DNA of 34,039 nucleotides, from positions 1 through 34,039 of the forward strand of contig JAJYHT010000056.1 in NCBI GenBank assembly GCA_021784595.1. The letters run 5' to 3'. This DNA comes from Bacillota bacterium (GTDB lineage Bacteria > Bacillota > Sulfobacillia > Sulfobacillales > Sulfobacillaceae). The notes under the pieces are model-generated. The model worked only from the letters and a program-made list of their open reading frames with translations, was not told the DNA's origin and searched no databases. Positions 1 through 7,996 of this stretch are shown in pieces. A program made the position numbers and the translations under genes. The first letter of the stretch is position 1. Each line of letters opens with the position of its first letter.

Positions 1-363
1 GGAATTTTGGACGGGAACTTGTATCTGTCGCGGTCTTTAGCCGAGCAACATCATTTCCCTGCCGTTGATATATTAAAGAGCTTAAGTCGGGTTATGCCGA
101 TGGTGGTTAATGAAACTCGGCGCCTGGTGGCGGCCAAAACCCGCCAGGCATTGAGCCGGCTGGAGCGTTCCCGGGACATGGTGGACGTCGGAATGTATCA
201 GGCCGGATCAGACCCTGCCTTGGATGAACTGCTGGCGCTTGAACCCCATCTTTTAGAATGGATGAGGCAAGGCGAGGAAGAGTGGGTGGATCCCAAGGAT
301 GCCTTCATTGCCTTGAGCCAACTAATGAGTATGGATGGAGGCGAATCTTCGGATGCATCTTAA
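1..363 (+). CDS. fliI: Flagellar export ATPase FliI (C-terminal part only)
   Basis: This is the C-terminal end of the flagellum-specific ATPase that powers type III export of rod, hook and filament subunits; it acts on the cytoplasmic side of the export gate with FliH and FliJ. The reading frame is open from base 1, so the gene starts upstream of the window. The first residues (GILDGNLYLSRSLAE) match the conserved stretch of FliI/F1-type ATPases in which the ILDG..LSR motif precedes the C-terminal helical domain. The following VDILKSLSRVMP and the acidic, helix-rich end are also typical. The Walker motifs lie outside the window. Its stop overlaps the start of the next gene, a fliJ homologue, as expected for a fliI-fliJ operon. 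Confidence 0.9.
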   Translation, partial: GILDGNLYLSRSLAEQHHFPAVDILKSLSRVMPMVVNETRRLVAAKTRQALSRLERSRDMVDVGMYQAGSDPALDELLALEPHLLEWMRQGEEEWVDPKDAFIALSQLMSMDGGESSDAS

Positions 364-766
364 AAAGTGGGTTGACCAGTTAAAGATTCAAGAAGATTCG
401 CAGCGGATTGAATTGGCGTTGCTCGGCGCCCAGCAACAGGAAATTCAACATCTGCGCATGGACTGGCTGGCTCGCATTCCGCGCTCTACTGGACATGCTC
501 AATGGACCGTGGCTGATATTGAGCAGTATTTGCGGTTTCCCGACAGAATTGCCCGTGAAACTTCTCGGCTTTTGGAGCAGGAATCTGAAATTCAAAGGCG
601 AATTGATCGATGTCGGAGTAATATTGTGGAAATTCGCCGCAACGTTCGGGCCATCGAAAGAGTTTTAGCTAAACGCGAGGCCTTGATCCGACAAATAGCG
701 GCACGGCGGGAAGAGCGGTCCATGGCCGAAATGATCCCCCCTCACGAGGAGGGCAATGTGAAGTGA
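353..766 (+). CDS. fliJ: FliJ-like flagellar export chaperone/stalk protein
   Basis: A protein of about 137 aa, rich in Arg, Glu and Gln, predicted to be almost entirely alpha-helical coiled coil. FliJ is a poorly conserved coiled-coil protein that sits in the FliI hexamer and helps couple ATPase and export gate. The identification rests mainly on position (directly after fliI, before fliK), size and coiled-coil character. The start at ATG 353 is preferred because GGAGG lies 11 nt upstream; an in-frame ATG at 335 has no better site. It overlaps the end of fliI by 11 nt, and its stop overlaps the next start by 4 nt (GTGA), indicating translational coupling. Confidence 0.75.
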   Translation: MHLKKWVDQLKIQEDSQRIELALLGAQQQEIQHLRMDWLARIPRSTGHAQWTVADIEQYLRFPDRIARETSRLLEQESEIQRRIDRCRSNIVEIRRNVRAIERVLAKREALIRQIAARREERSMAEMIPPHEEGNVK

Positions 767-1389
767 GTTTGCTGGAAGCCAACCAGACCGTACAGCTCGT
801 GGTGCGAGACAGGGCCCTGGGATCGCGGGTTCTGCGCCGGGTGCGTCATGAGTTGTATATTGACGCGCTGCAGGAAATGGAAGTGGAATGGACGCCTATG
901 CCAGGGCAAGCGATACAGTTGCGTTGGGTAAGCGAAGATACTGTTTGGGCTCAAAATGCGGATGTTTTGGATGTTTTAGATCCCGTGCCGATTATCGTAG
1001 TGCAGGTGCAAGGCAGTCCGACGGTGGTGGAATTCCGAGGGTCATTGCGGATTAAAGTGGGGATTCCCATCGAGTACAGTTTGCCCCGGCCAGGATCCGA
1101 GATGTTTTTGACCACCACCTATGATTTGTCAGCAACAGGGCTGAAATTTCCCTGTGCCGTCCAAGTATGGACTGGTTTGCAATTACGGCTGATATTGCGG
1201 GTGGATGGACAAGAAATCAAGGCGTTGGGCAAGGTGGTATGGGTCTCCCAAAAGTCGCGCGAGGTGAGAGGGAGAAAGAGTTGGGAAACTGCCGTGCAGT
1301 TTCTTCAAATATCCACCAAAGAGCGTCACGACATTGATGCTTATGTCACGCGCATTCATTTGCAACGACAATCTCCCCGAGGTGGATGA
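763..1389 (+). CDS. PilZ-domain protein (c-di-GMP effector, YcgR-like)
   Basis: A 208-aa protein with an N-terminal beta-rich region resembling the YcgR-N/PilZN type (residues 1-85) and a C-terminal PilZ domain. Both halves of the cyclic-di-GMP binding signature are present: RxxxR at residues 92-96 (RGSLR) and DxSxxG at 121-126 (DLSATG). Proteins of this architecture act as c-di-GMP-dependent brakes on the flagellar motor in enterobacteria and Bacillus. A motility-brake role here is inferred from the domain and from its place between fliJ and the fliK-like gene. The start is a GTG that overlaps the fliJ stop by 4 nt. Binding residues look intact, so a functional sensor is likely. Confidence 0.8.
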   Translation: MSLLEANQTVQLVVRDRALGSRVLRRVRHELYIDALQEMEVEWTPMPGQAIQLRWVSEDTVWAQNADVLDVLDPVPIIVVQVQGSPTVVEFRGSLRIKVGIPIEYSLPRPGSEMFLTTTYDLSATGLKFPCAVQVWTGLQLRLILRVDGQEIKALGKVVWVSQKSREVRGRKSWETAVQFLQISTKERHDIDAYVTRIHLQRQSPRGG

Positions 1390-1408
1390 AAGGAGGTGAA
1401 AACAATAT

Positions 1409-2569
1409 ATGCCTAACGTGATCTTGCCCATAGGGCCGTCTTTGCCGGTAAAACCGATCACAAAAGGGGCCATGCCAGGCAAAACCAGTGGCACGGCATT
1501 TCGTAAAGTACTGAAATCGTCGTTGAAAAAATCTGTTGCACCGGGGATGGCAGGGCAGAGTGCCGTGAAACCAGGTCCAGCTACCCCAAACAAAATGCAG
1601 CGCAGTGCCGTCGCGCTCAGACGACTTAAAAAAACTATCGTCCCAACAATACTGATCCAGGTGCCCCAAACGGCAATTATCACCAGGGTCAGCAAGCAGG
1701 CTGTCACCCCGAGCCAAAGAAAGGGTTTGGCTCTGGTCAAACCACCTGTAGTGGCAAAGTTCCAGCGCACGGCCACTGGCTCAGGTATCCAACTTGCGGC
1801 TCATGCCGCAATCAAAGCCCACGGGCCAGCCATAGTTCCCAAAGCTAGCCATAGCTCCGAGACAACCCTAACCGTGCATCGGAGTCGCAATGGGCATGCC
1901 GTGTCTGCTTTGGCATCTAAGGAAACCATGCAGGCCAGCCAAGTCCTGGACGTCCATTCTCGTGTGGGCAGGAATGCCCAGCGTGTGTGGATATCTCCCA
2001 AACCAGCGCCTACTCACTTGACCGCTGCGATAGCCCCATTGTCAACCTCGGCAGGACCCAACGTTCACGTGCAAAAGGTATCCGCCCAGGTGCAGACCGG
2101 CGCCGATCTTATCAAAGTAAAGCAAGTTCCCCACACTGACAACGCGGCCCTTAAAGGATGGAATGTAAGACCGGTAAGCATCCGCAGCCAGGTGGCGGAA
2201 GATGCGACTCGATGGAGGGTGTCTCCCCCGGGAAAACTTCGGGCAACCCTTGAGTTGAAGCTGTCGAATTCCCCCAAAGGATGGTCGGTCGAGATTTCCG
2301 CTCATCACCGCGAGACTTCCTGGTTGACGGGCGCGGTCTCCAATGTGGCCCCGCTTAGCCAGAACTTCGCTCGCCATGGGTGGACGTTGTCAGAAGTCTC
2401 GGTTTGGAGCGGCCCGTCTGGCAACGCCGGCGGGGGACAGGCCTTTAGCCAATTCAGTCAGACCAATCAAGGGTCACCCCATCCGGCCGGAACAGGCTTT
2501 GGGCGTATGCCGACCTCGCCCGATGCTAGAGGTCCTACAGCAACCGATGGCATTGATTACACAGCGTGA
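1409..2569 (+). CDS. fliK: FliK-like flagellar hook-length control protein
   Basis: A 386-aa protein between the PilZ gene and flgD, where FliK is normally encoded. The N-terminal two thirds is basic, rich in Pro, Thr, Ala, Val and Lys and of low complexity, as expected for a secreted molecular ruler. The C-terminal part (about residues 275-345) has the LRATLELKLS...WSVEISAHH pattern that resembles the Flg_hook domain, which switches FlhB specificity from hook to filament export. The tail is Gly/Ser rich. The start at ATG 1409 has an ideal AGGAGGTGA site 9 nt upstream. FliK sequences diverge strongly, so this call rests on composition, C-terminal pattern and context. Confidence 0.75.
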   Translation: MPNVILPIGPSLPVKPITKGAMPGKTSGTAFRKVLKSSLKKSVAPGMAGQSAVKPGPATPNKMQRSAVALRRLKKTIVPTILIQVPQTAIITRVSKQAVTPSQRKGLALVKPPVVAKFQRTATGSGIQLAAHAAIKAHGPAIVPKASHSSETTLTVHRSRNGHAVSALASKETMQASQVLDVHSRVGRNAQRVWISPKPAPTHLTAAIAPLSTSAGPNVHVQKVSAQVQTGADLIKVKQVPHTDNAALKGWNVRPVSIRSQVAEDATRWRVSPPGKLRATLELKLSNSPKGWSVEISAHHRETSWLTGAVSNVAPLSQNFARHGWTLSEVSVWSGPSGNAGGGQAFSQFSQTNQGSPHPAGTGFGRMPTSPDARGPTATDGIDYTA

Positions 2570-2594
2570 TGACTGAAAGAAGGGAGGGGTAGAT

Positions 2595-3020
2595 GTGAGT
2601 ATTCCGCCTAGCATATTGCCCAGTGGGGCAACAGGCATAGGAAGCACTGAGACTTCCGGCCAAAGTTCCACGAATCTTGGGAACGGACTTAATGAGTCTT
2701 CGTTTTTGACCTTGTTGAGTGCGGAGCTGCAATATCAGAATCCATTGCAGCCGATGAGCAATACGCAGTTTATCGCCCAATTGGCGCAGTTTTCGACTCT
2801 GGCTGCCACCAACAGCGAGGAAAGTACTTTGCAATCCATTTTGTCCGCTGTGCAAGGACAAAATCCTTTGATGTCCGCAGCCCAGCTGATTGGCAAGACC
2901 GTAACCACCTCTCTGGGTTCGGGACAGGTGACGTCCGTTACCTCAAACACCCAGGGGATTCTGTTGGATGTTAATGGATTAGGGACGGTTAACCTCCAAT
3001 CCATTACGGGTGTGTCGTAA
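2595..3020 (+). CDS. flgD: Flagellar hook capping protein FlgD (short form)
   Basis: A 141-aa hook-cap protein needed to assemble FlgE subunits at the tip of the growing hook. The conserved N-terminal FlgD motif is clear: FLTLLSAELQYQNPLQPM followed by FIAQLAQFSTLA (residues about 37-72). The C-terminal part is a short beta-rich stretch; the longer Ig-like domain of proteobacterial FlgD is missing, which is usual for short Firmicute forms. The GTG start at 2595 follows an AGGGAGGGG site. The stop TAA shares a base with the ATG of the next gene (TAATG). Gene order fliK-flgD-small gene-flgE is the common Firmicute arrangement. Confidence 0.9.
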   Translation: MSIPPSILPSGATGIGSTETSGQSSTNLGNGLNESSFLTLLSAELQYQNPLQPMSNTQFIAQLAQFSTLAATNSEESTLQSILSAVQGQNPLMSAAQLIGKTVTTSLGSGQVTSVTSNTQGILLDVNGLGTVNLQSITGVS

Positions 3021-3469
3021 TGAATGGGCCGCAATTGACTCCAGTAAATTCCGCTGCAGTCACGCCTCAGCCAGGGGCTAAGACCTCGCCGGAGTTCAGC
3101 ACTGTGTTGGACCAACAGTTGAAATTCAGCCGCCATGCGGCTATGCGCATGGAGCAGCGGCATCAAAGCTTAAGTCCGGCAGAATGGCAGCAATTAGGGG
3201 AAGCTACCGAAGCAGCTAGAAAGTCCGGGGCTAAACAGGCTGCGATCGTGATGCCCAACGCGATTTATATTGTGGCTCCACCGAGCCGCACCGTGGTTAC
3301 CGCGATTGATCACAGTGAACACCCGATGCAAGTGATTTCTCAAGTGGATGCGCTGGTTTTAGTGGGCCGGACCGATGGTAGACACCCGGAAGCTCCGCCC
3401 TCCCGACCGATTGACGGAGTGGCAGCCACCCCTATCCACTGGAGCTTGATCACTGAGCACAACACGTAA
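3020..3469 (+). CDS. Flagellar operon protein, TIGR02530-like
   Basis: A 149-aa protein whose residues about 25-95 fit the small flagellar-operon family TIGR02530: FSTVLDQQLKFSRHAAMRME, then a helical stretch (LSPAEWQQL), then IVAPPSRTVVTAID. The family lies between flgD and flgE in many Firmicutes; its biochemical role is not established, and a contribution to hook assembly is only inferred from position. The remaining C-terminal 50 residues are Pro-rich and not recognised. The start overlaps the flgD stop by one base, implying coupled translation, and flgE follows after 23 nt. Confidence 0.75.
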   Translation: MNGPQLTPVNSAAVTPQPGAKTSPEFSTVLDQQLKFSRHAAMRMEQRHQSLSPAEWQQLGEATEAARKSGAKQAAIVMPNAIYIVAPPSRTVVTAIDHSEHPMQVISQVDALVLVGRTDGRHPEAPPSRPIDGVAATPIHWSLITEHNT

Positions 3470-3492
3470 ATTACAGTTAAGGAGGGATTTCA

Positions 3493-4752
3493 ATGGCGGG
3501 CAGCATGTATGCGGCCATCTCCGGGTTAAATGCGGAGCAGGTCTTGTTATCCACTGTTTCAGAAAATATTGCCAACGTGAATACCGTGGGGTATAAGTCG
3601 AGTTCTGCAGTGTTTGCGCAAGCACTGCAACAAACGTTGTCGGGGGCATCGGCGCCAACTGCCACCCTGGGGGGGATCAATCCCGAACAGGTGGCTGCCG
3701 GGGGCGCCGTCAATGTGGGTGCGATTTCCGTCAACATGGGCCAAGGCACGTTGCAGACAACGGGTGTTGACACGAATCTGGCAATTCAGGGCAACGGCAT
3801 GTTCGTCATGAACGGATCTCAGGGAACCACATACAGCAGGGCAGGTGACTTTTCTCTGGATGCCCAAGGTAACTTGGTCAACCCCAACGGGGAATTTGTC
3901 CAGGGATGGAATGCAACGGTTCCGGGTACCATGCCGACTTTAAATCCGACCACCATGCAAAATGTAGTGATCCCGCAAGGAGAGACGATTGCCCCGGTGC
4001 AAACGGCCAACATTGCGTTGGGAGGCAATTTAAACAGCCAAACAGCCAGTGGCGCCGCTAATGCGGTAACAGTGCCGGTCACGGTCTACAATTCCTTAGG
4101 GGGAGCCGAAACGGCGGTGTTTACCTTCACTCCCCAAGGTTCGTCGGGTTCGTCCACCTCGTCTTGGGCGTTGTCGTATACGGTCAACAACGGAACCAGC
4201 ACCTCGGTCGGCACGGTGACGTTTGGCGCCAATGGGCAGCTGACCTCTCCGACCGGCACTCCGCCCACCTATACTATTACCCTGCCACCGCCAGCAGGAT
4301 CCACGGCGACACAATCGGCGGTCCTGAATCTGGCGAGCCTGACTGGATATTCTTCCCAAAGCCAATTGAACGGCACGGCCGATGGCTCCGCGGCTGGGGT
4401 TTTGGAGAATTTCTCTATTGGCGCCAGTGGAGCCATAATCGGGACTTTCAGCAATGGATTGACGGCACAGATCGGGCAGATTGCCCTAGCGGGGTTTAGC
4501 AACCCAGCCGGATTGCTCAATGTGGGCAACGGGGAGTGGCAGCAATCGGGGAACTCGGGGACGCCTCAGGTCGGCACCCCAGCAACAGGAAGTTTAGGTA
4601 CCCTGCAAGCGGGTTCCCTGGAGGGATCCAATGTTAATCTGGCCAATGAGTTTGTTAACATGATCATTGCCCAGCAGGGATATCAAGCTAACGCGAAGGT
4701 TATTACCGTAGCCCAACAGAATCGGTCCACCTTGGTCAATATGGTGCAATAG
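3493..4752 (+). CDS. flgE: Flagellar hook protein FlgE
   Basis: A 419-aa structural subunit of the extracellular hook, exported through the flagellar type III gate. The N-terminal rod/hook signature is present (MYAAISGLNAEQ...SENIANVNTVGYK, residues 5-36), followed by the TNLAIQGNGMFV and YSRAGDFSLDAQG motifs. The C-terminal axial motif ANEFVNMIIAQQGYQANAKV...LVNMVQ closes the protein. The middle is a Gly/Ser/Thr-rich variable domain. Good SD (AAGGAGGG) 9 nt before ATG 3493. It is the last gene of this operon block and is followed by an intrinsic terminator. Confidence 0.95.
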   Translation: MAGSMYAAISGLNAEQVLLSTVSENIANVNTVGYKSSSAVFAQALQQTLSGASAPTATLGGINPEQVAAGGAVNVGAISVNMGQGTLQTTGVDTNLAIQGNGMFVMNGSQGTTYSRAGDFSLDAQGNLVNPNGEFVQGWNATVPGTMPTLNPTTMQNVVIPQGETIAPVQTANIALGGNLNSQTASGAANAVTVPVTVYNSLGGAETAVFTFTPQGSSGSSTSSWALSYTVNNGTSTSVGTVTFGANGQLTSPTGTPPTYTITLPPPAGSTATQSAVLNLASLTGYSSQSQLNGTADGSAAGVLENFSIGASGAIIGTFSNGLTAQIGQIALAGFSNPAGLLNVGNGEWQQSGNSGTPQVGTPATGSLGTLQAGSLEGSNVNLANEFVNMIIAQQGYQANAKVITVAQQNRSTLVNMVQ

Positions 4753-4773
4753 CCAGGAGCACTGCATTTAGGG

Positions 4774-4813
4774 GAAGAGAGGAGCTAGATACCCTGCTCC
4801 CCTCTTCTTTTTT
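4774..4813 (+). terminator. Intrinsic terminator after flgE
   Basis: Arms GAAGAGAGGAGC (4774-4785) and GCTCCCCTCTTC (4796-4807) form a 12-bp stem with one mismatch around a 10-nt loop, followed directly by six T. It lies 21 nt after the flgE stop and separates the hook operon from the convergent msrB gene. Confidence 0.85.
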
Positions 4814-4872
4814 GCATTCTATTGCGCGATATGCGACGGCAGTCCTAGAGTCAGCAGGATTTAAAAGGGGAA

Positions 4873-5316
4873 TTACGGACGGGAATGGAACAGGGGCAAA
4901 TATTCTTCATACCCTTCTTTTTCTAGATCTTCTTTAGGAACAAAACGCAAAGACGCTGAATTTATGCAGTAGCGTACCCCACCCGTTGCGGCGGGACCGT
5001 CGTCAAAGATATGTCCTAAATGAGATCCGGCGTCTTGACTGCGCACTTCGACCCGCACCATGCCATGGCTCAAGTCCTTTTGCTCGTATACGGCAGCGGG
5101 ATTCAACGGACGTGTAAAGCTAGGCCATCCGCACCCGGCATCATACTTGTCGAGAGAAGAGAATAAGGGCACTCCTGAGACTACGTCGACATAAATGCCA
5201 TCTTGGTGGTTGTTCCAATATTCATTGCGAAACGGGGGTTCGGTTGCGGCATGCTGGGTGACTTCAAACTGTATAGGAGTCAGTTTGTGGCGCAAGCGTT
5301 CGTTATCTATGTGCAT
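4873..5316 (-). CDS. msrB: Peptide-methionine (R)-S-oxide reductase MsrB
   Basis: A 147-aa enzyme that reduces methionine-R-sulfoxide in proteins, a repair function for oxidative damage. Family motifs run in order: [19 protein letters not shown], the GCGWPSF motif (Cys62, likely resolving), [25 protein letters not shown], and the catalytic [11 protein letters not shown] with Cys117. The two CxxC pairs that bind structural zinc in E. coli MsrB are replaced (YVDVVSG and RSQDAGS), placing it in the zinc-less class. The start at ATG 5316 is chosen because GGGGAG lies about 8 nt upstream; a TTG seven codons earlier is less likely. It is a non-flagellar gene inserted in the motility cluster. Confidence 0.93.
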   Translation of the reverse strand: MHIDNERLRHKLTPIQFEVTQHAATEPPFRNEYWNNHQDGIYVDVVSGVPLFSSLDKYDAGCGWPSFTRPLNPAAVYEQKDLSHGMVRVEVRSQDAGSHLGHIFDDGPAATGGVRYCINSASLRFVPKEDLEKEGYEEYLPLFHSRP

Positions 5317-5698
5317 CTTTTTGTCTCCCCAACTCAATTTTTACCAGTATATCGCAAAACAGCTGAAACGGAGAAAACTCCTCGGGGCAATGGATAAGTG
5401 TGCGCCGATGACATGCCTGGGTCAAAAAACACGCTAGGCGGCATGGTGTTGCAGCAGCCATTGCCAGCACTGTCAGGAACATTTTAGTATGCGCATTCAA
5501 TGATTGAGCCGCCGGGAAAGTTGCTTTCCTGCAACCTTGGATGCGCCTGACTGTTAGGGGGCGATGCAACTCGATAGCGGTCGGTTATACTGGGACTGGG
5601 TAATCCTTAATGGATTAAAGGGCGACTTAGCCCGACAAGTGGATGCTGCTCGGTAAAGTAACGGCTGCCAATGAAATCTTAGGTTGGGAGAGTCCAAT
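5317..5698. other. Intergenic region without a recognisable gene
   Basis: This 382-nt gap between divergent msrB and the next rightward gene holds no convincing coding sequence. A TATACT hexamer at 5346-5351 (minus strand) is a possible -10 for msrB but has no good -35. A small dyad TAATCC/GGATTA (5601-5606, 5612-5617) lies upstream of the rightward gene. A second TATACT (5586-5591, plus) also lacks a -35. Confidence 0.5.
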
Positions 5699-6139
5699 AT
5701 GAACTGGAAAACTGTCGTCGCTGGCTTGATAGGCATGATCGTGGGAATACTTGGATATTACTGGCTAGGGCAATCCCCTAGTGCTGTGCAACACGATATG
5801 CAACCGACAACGCCAACCAATGTTGCCCTGATGTTTGGCAACGATGTGAGCATCAACAGCCTATACGCAATGAAATCGCTGATGCCACTGGCAGCTCGGC
5901 GTCACTTTACCCAAGGCGATTGGACTTCCCTAAGGCGATGGATTGGGAAAAGTGGTGCTGATGGATACGGATTGGCCACGTATGAGGTGTTGACGTTTGC
6001 GGATCATCGAACCATTGCGCTATGGTTGACCACGTCGATTGGTAGTCAAAGCAACTTGTGGCAGATTCAACAAATTGATGAAGGCACCAACCAACAACCA
6101 CCGGCGTCTCTTCCATTTGTGGCGTTGAAGAATCCTTAG
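5699..6139 (+). CDS. Hypothetical membrane-anchored or exported protein
   Basis: A 146-aa protein not recognised as a known family. Residues about 7-25 form a hydrophobic segment (VVAGLIGMIVGILGYYWLG) with a Lys at residue 4 before it, consistent with an N-terminal anchor or uncleaved signal. The remaining ~120 residues are predicted outside the cytoplasm and form a mixed alpha/beta region with YEVLTFADHRTIALWLTT near the end, which loosely recalls small NTF2-like extracytoplasmic domains, though this is not secure. ATG 5699 is chosen over an upstream TTG because GGGAGAG lies 6 nt before it. Next to msrB and another exported unknown, it may belong to the cell envelope. Confidence 0.6.
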   Translation: MNWKTVVAGLIGMIVGILGYYWLGQSPSAVQHDMQPTTPTNVALMFGNDVSINSLYAMKSLMPLAARRHFTQGDWTSLRRWIGKSGADGYGLATYEVLTFADHRTIALWLTTSIGSQSNLWQIQQIDEGTNQQPPASLPFVALKNP

Positions 6140-6144
6140 AAAAC

Positions 6145-6211
6145 GTTTCAGACCACGGCTTGCTCGTGAACGGGCGGACCACGAGCAGTTGTCGCCCAAT
6201 GGGTCTGAAAC
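6145..6211. other. Inverted repeat with pseudoknot potential
   Basis: A perfect 10-bp outer stem pairs 6145-6154 (GTTTCAGACC) with 6202-6211. Inside it a 9-bp hairpin pairs 6160-6168 with 6180-6188 (one G-U). The hairpin loop contains GGGCG (6172-6176), which can pair with CGCCC (6193-6197) outside the hairpin, giving an H-type pseudoknot enclosed by the outer stem. It starts 5 nt after the preceding stop codon and lacks a T-run, so it is not a standard terminator. Role unknown: 3' UTR element, small RNA or short palindromic repeat are all possible. Confidence 0.6.
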
Positions 6212-6355
6212 TCCACCGCGCGTTGGTTCACTAACGACCAACCGAATCATTGGCCGGCTATCCCCGCGGGCTAGGACACGAGTGCGAACAACATACGCCA
6301 TCCGGGGAAGATCCTGCTCCAAACGTCGTTGTGACCAATCATCGAAGATGAATAT

Positions 6356-6378
6356 CCAAAAGAGTTTTCATCTTTTGG
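6356..6378. promoter_or_regulatory. Perfect 8-bp dyad abutting a promoter
   Basis: CCAAAAGA (6356-6363) and TCTTTTGG (6371-6378) are perfect inverted repeats with a 7-nt spacer. The right arm ends exactly where the candidate -35 of the downstream gene begins, as an operator for a dimeric regulator would. The assignment is inference. Confidence 0.35.
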
Positions 6379-6408
6379 CTGACTTTGGCTCCTTAGGTTC
6401 GATACAAT
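6379..6408 (+). promoter_or_regulatory. Candidate sigma-A promoter
   Basis: CTGACT (6379-6384, 4/6 match to TTGACA), an 18-bp spacer and TACAAT (6403-6408, 5/6 match to TATAAT) precede the gene at 6451 by a suitable distance. Confidence 0.4.
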
Positions 6409-6450
6409 GGGAGCGTCCTGCCTCAAACGCATACAAATGGGGGGAGCACC

Positions 6451-7083
6451 GTGAAGCGTGTTTTAGGTGGCGTGATGTGGACTGGCATTGGCATGTTGGG
6501 GGCGCTGGCGATTTATGAGGTGGCCACAATAATATTGCCGCCGGTGCTGCCGGCGGTTCAGACGGCTCAGGTTATTGCAAATCCTCGTAAAACACCGCAA
6601 CGAAAAAATATCAAGATTGTGTCCTCGTCTTCCCAGACTCCGCAGGCGGGTCCTCACGGATTAGCGGAAGTGTCCTACACCATGCAACAAAGGCAGGCCG
6701 TTGCAACGAGTGCCAACACACTGGGCTTTAGGGCCCTGTTGCCTAAATGGGCATATCCTGGCACGACATTGTTAGAGAGTTACGTAGAAGGACAAGATTT
6801 GGATTTAGAATTTAGCAACATGATGGCAGTCGAAGCCAAGACGCCGATTGCATCCGATTATCCAGCGGGATCTTCGGTCAATGTGACGCTGTCCAATGGG
6901 GTGCCCGCCCAGTGGCTTTTGGTTTATGGCGTAGGAGGGCCAGGATACCGTCTGTTGTTTGAAGAGGGTGGGACATACGTACGTCTAGAGATGTTTAGTG
7001 CGTATGTGCCATCAGCATTAGCCAATGTAAAAACCATAGCCGCCCAGTTTTCACCATTGGGGTCTATGGGTTCTGACAGTTAA
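6451..7083 (+). CDS. Hypothetical exported protein, DUF4367-like
   Basis: A 210-aa protein with an N-terminal basic residue pair and a hydrophobic segment (residues about 5-35, ending near LPPVLPA) that should anchor it to, or export it across, the membrane. A basic, Ser/Pro-rich linker follows to residue ~75. The C-terminal half (ANTLGFRALLPKWAYPG..., then PAQWLLVYGVGGPGYRLLFEEGG, then ANVKTIAAQF) has the layout of DUF4367-type domains found in extracytoplasmic parts of anti-sigma-like and sporulation proteins; this similarity is tentative. The GTG start at 6451 follows GGGGGAG. Its 3' end overlaps the convergent dehydrogenase gene by 20 nt. Confidence 0.6.
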   Translation: MKRVLGGVMWTGIGMLGALAIYEVATIILPPVLPAVQTAQVIANPRKTPQRKNIKIVSSSSQTPQAGPHGLAEVSYTMQQRQAVATSANTLGFRALLPKWAYPGTTLLESYVEGQDLDLEFSNMMAVEAKTPIASDYPAGSSVNVTLSNGVPAQWLLVYGVGGPGYRLLFEEGGTYVRLEMFSAYVPSALANVKTIAAQFSPLGSMGSDS

Positions 7084-7996
7084 TGCGGGAGATTTCTTCT
7101 AGAATCATTAAACTCGTGCGCTCTAACGCAGGATCTGATAAACCGGCCAAATGTGGCGTGAGCCACACCCGTTCACCAAACTCCGCCAGGGGATCGGGTT
7201 GAGGAGGCGGCTCGATTTCCCGCACGTCTAAGATGACGCGCGAAAACTTGCCTTGACTGAGCTGGCGTGCCAGTGCGCGTTCGTCTATGAGTTCTCCGCG
7301 CGCCGTATTGAGCAGAACAGCATTTTGACGCATAACGTCCAGTGCGGACTCATTGATTAGGTGGCGGGTCTTAGGCGTGAGTTGTGCATGAAGGGTGACC
7401 ACGTCGGATTGCGCTAACAGCACGGACAAGTCCTGGACCTTTTGCATATGATGCGTGGAAACCAAGCTGTCATAGGGTCCAACCCGGGGATCGTAACCCC
7501 ATAAATGACAACCAAAAGTAAGCAGTGTTTCTGCTACTCTTCGCCCAATGTCTCCTAGACCTACGATGCCGACAGTTTTTCCCAAAAGTTCTCCACCGCC
7601 ATGCCGACGGTTCCACTGACCGCGACGGGTCTCCTCCACCCACTCTGTCCAGGGACGGTAATGCCATAGGAGAGCACTCACCACAAACTCTACCACCGCA
7701 GGAGCGTTGGCGCCCCGCGCCGTTATGATTTGAATGTTGCGTTCACGGCAGGCGTTGACGTCTATATTGTCCAAGCCTACGCCAAGTCGGCCAATCGCTC
7801 GCAGATAAGGCGCTCGAGACAACAGACGGGCGTTCACCTGTGTTTGGTTGCGGACAATGAGGGCACAAGCGGTTTTTAAATAATCACAGAGGACATCCGG
7901 GTTTTCATGCAAAGTGGGGTGGTATTCAAACTCAATACCGTGTTCAACCAACCACGTGAGGCCTTGGGGAGCAATCCACTCGCTGATCAAGAACAT
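7064..7996 (-). CDS. D-2-hydroxyacid dehydrogenase (phosphoglycerate dehydrogenase-like)
   Basis: A 310-aa NAD-dependent enzyme of the D-isomer-specific 2-hydroxyacid dehydrogenase family. The Rossmann fold motif is intact (GKTVGIVGLGDIGRRVAETL), and the catalytic residues can be seen: Arg in NTARGELIDERAL, Glu in ILDVREIEPPP and His in LTPHLAGLSD. There is no C-terminal ACT domain, so this is the short form; the substrate (3-phosphoglycerate, glyoxylate or another hydroxyacid) cannot be fixed from sequence. ATG 7996 is chosen because AGGAGGTG sits 8 nt upstream; a TTG one codon earlier is less likely. It is divergent from fliO and seems functionally unrelated to motility. Confidence 0.85.
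   Translation of the reverse strand: MFLISEWIAPQGLTWLVEHGIEFEYHPTLHENPDVLCDYLKTACALIVRNQTQVNARLLSRAPYLRAIGRLGVGLDNIDVNACRERNIQIITARGANAPAVVEFVVSALLWHYRPWTEWVEETRRGQWNRRHGGGELLGKTVGIVGLGDIGRRVAETLLTFGCHLWGYDPRVGPYDSLVSTHHMQKVQDLSVLLAQSDVVTLHAQLTPKTRHLINESALDVMRQNAVLLNTARGELIDERALARQLSQGKFSRVILDVREIEPPPQPDPLAEFGERVWLTPHLAGLSDPALERTSLMILEEISRINCQNP

Noticed and set aside
1183-1776. A 197-codon minus-strand frame with hydrophobic segments opposite the PilZ and fliK-like genes
   Set aside because: It is antisense to two genes of the operon with well-placed starts; hydrophobicity arises from the complementary strand of Lys/Thr/Pro-rich codons.
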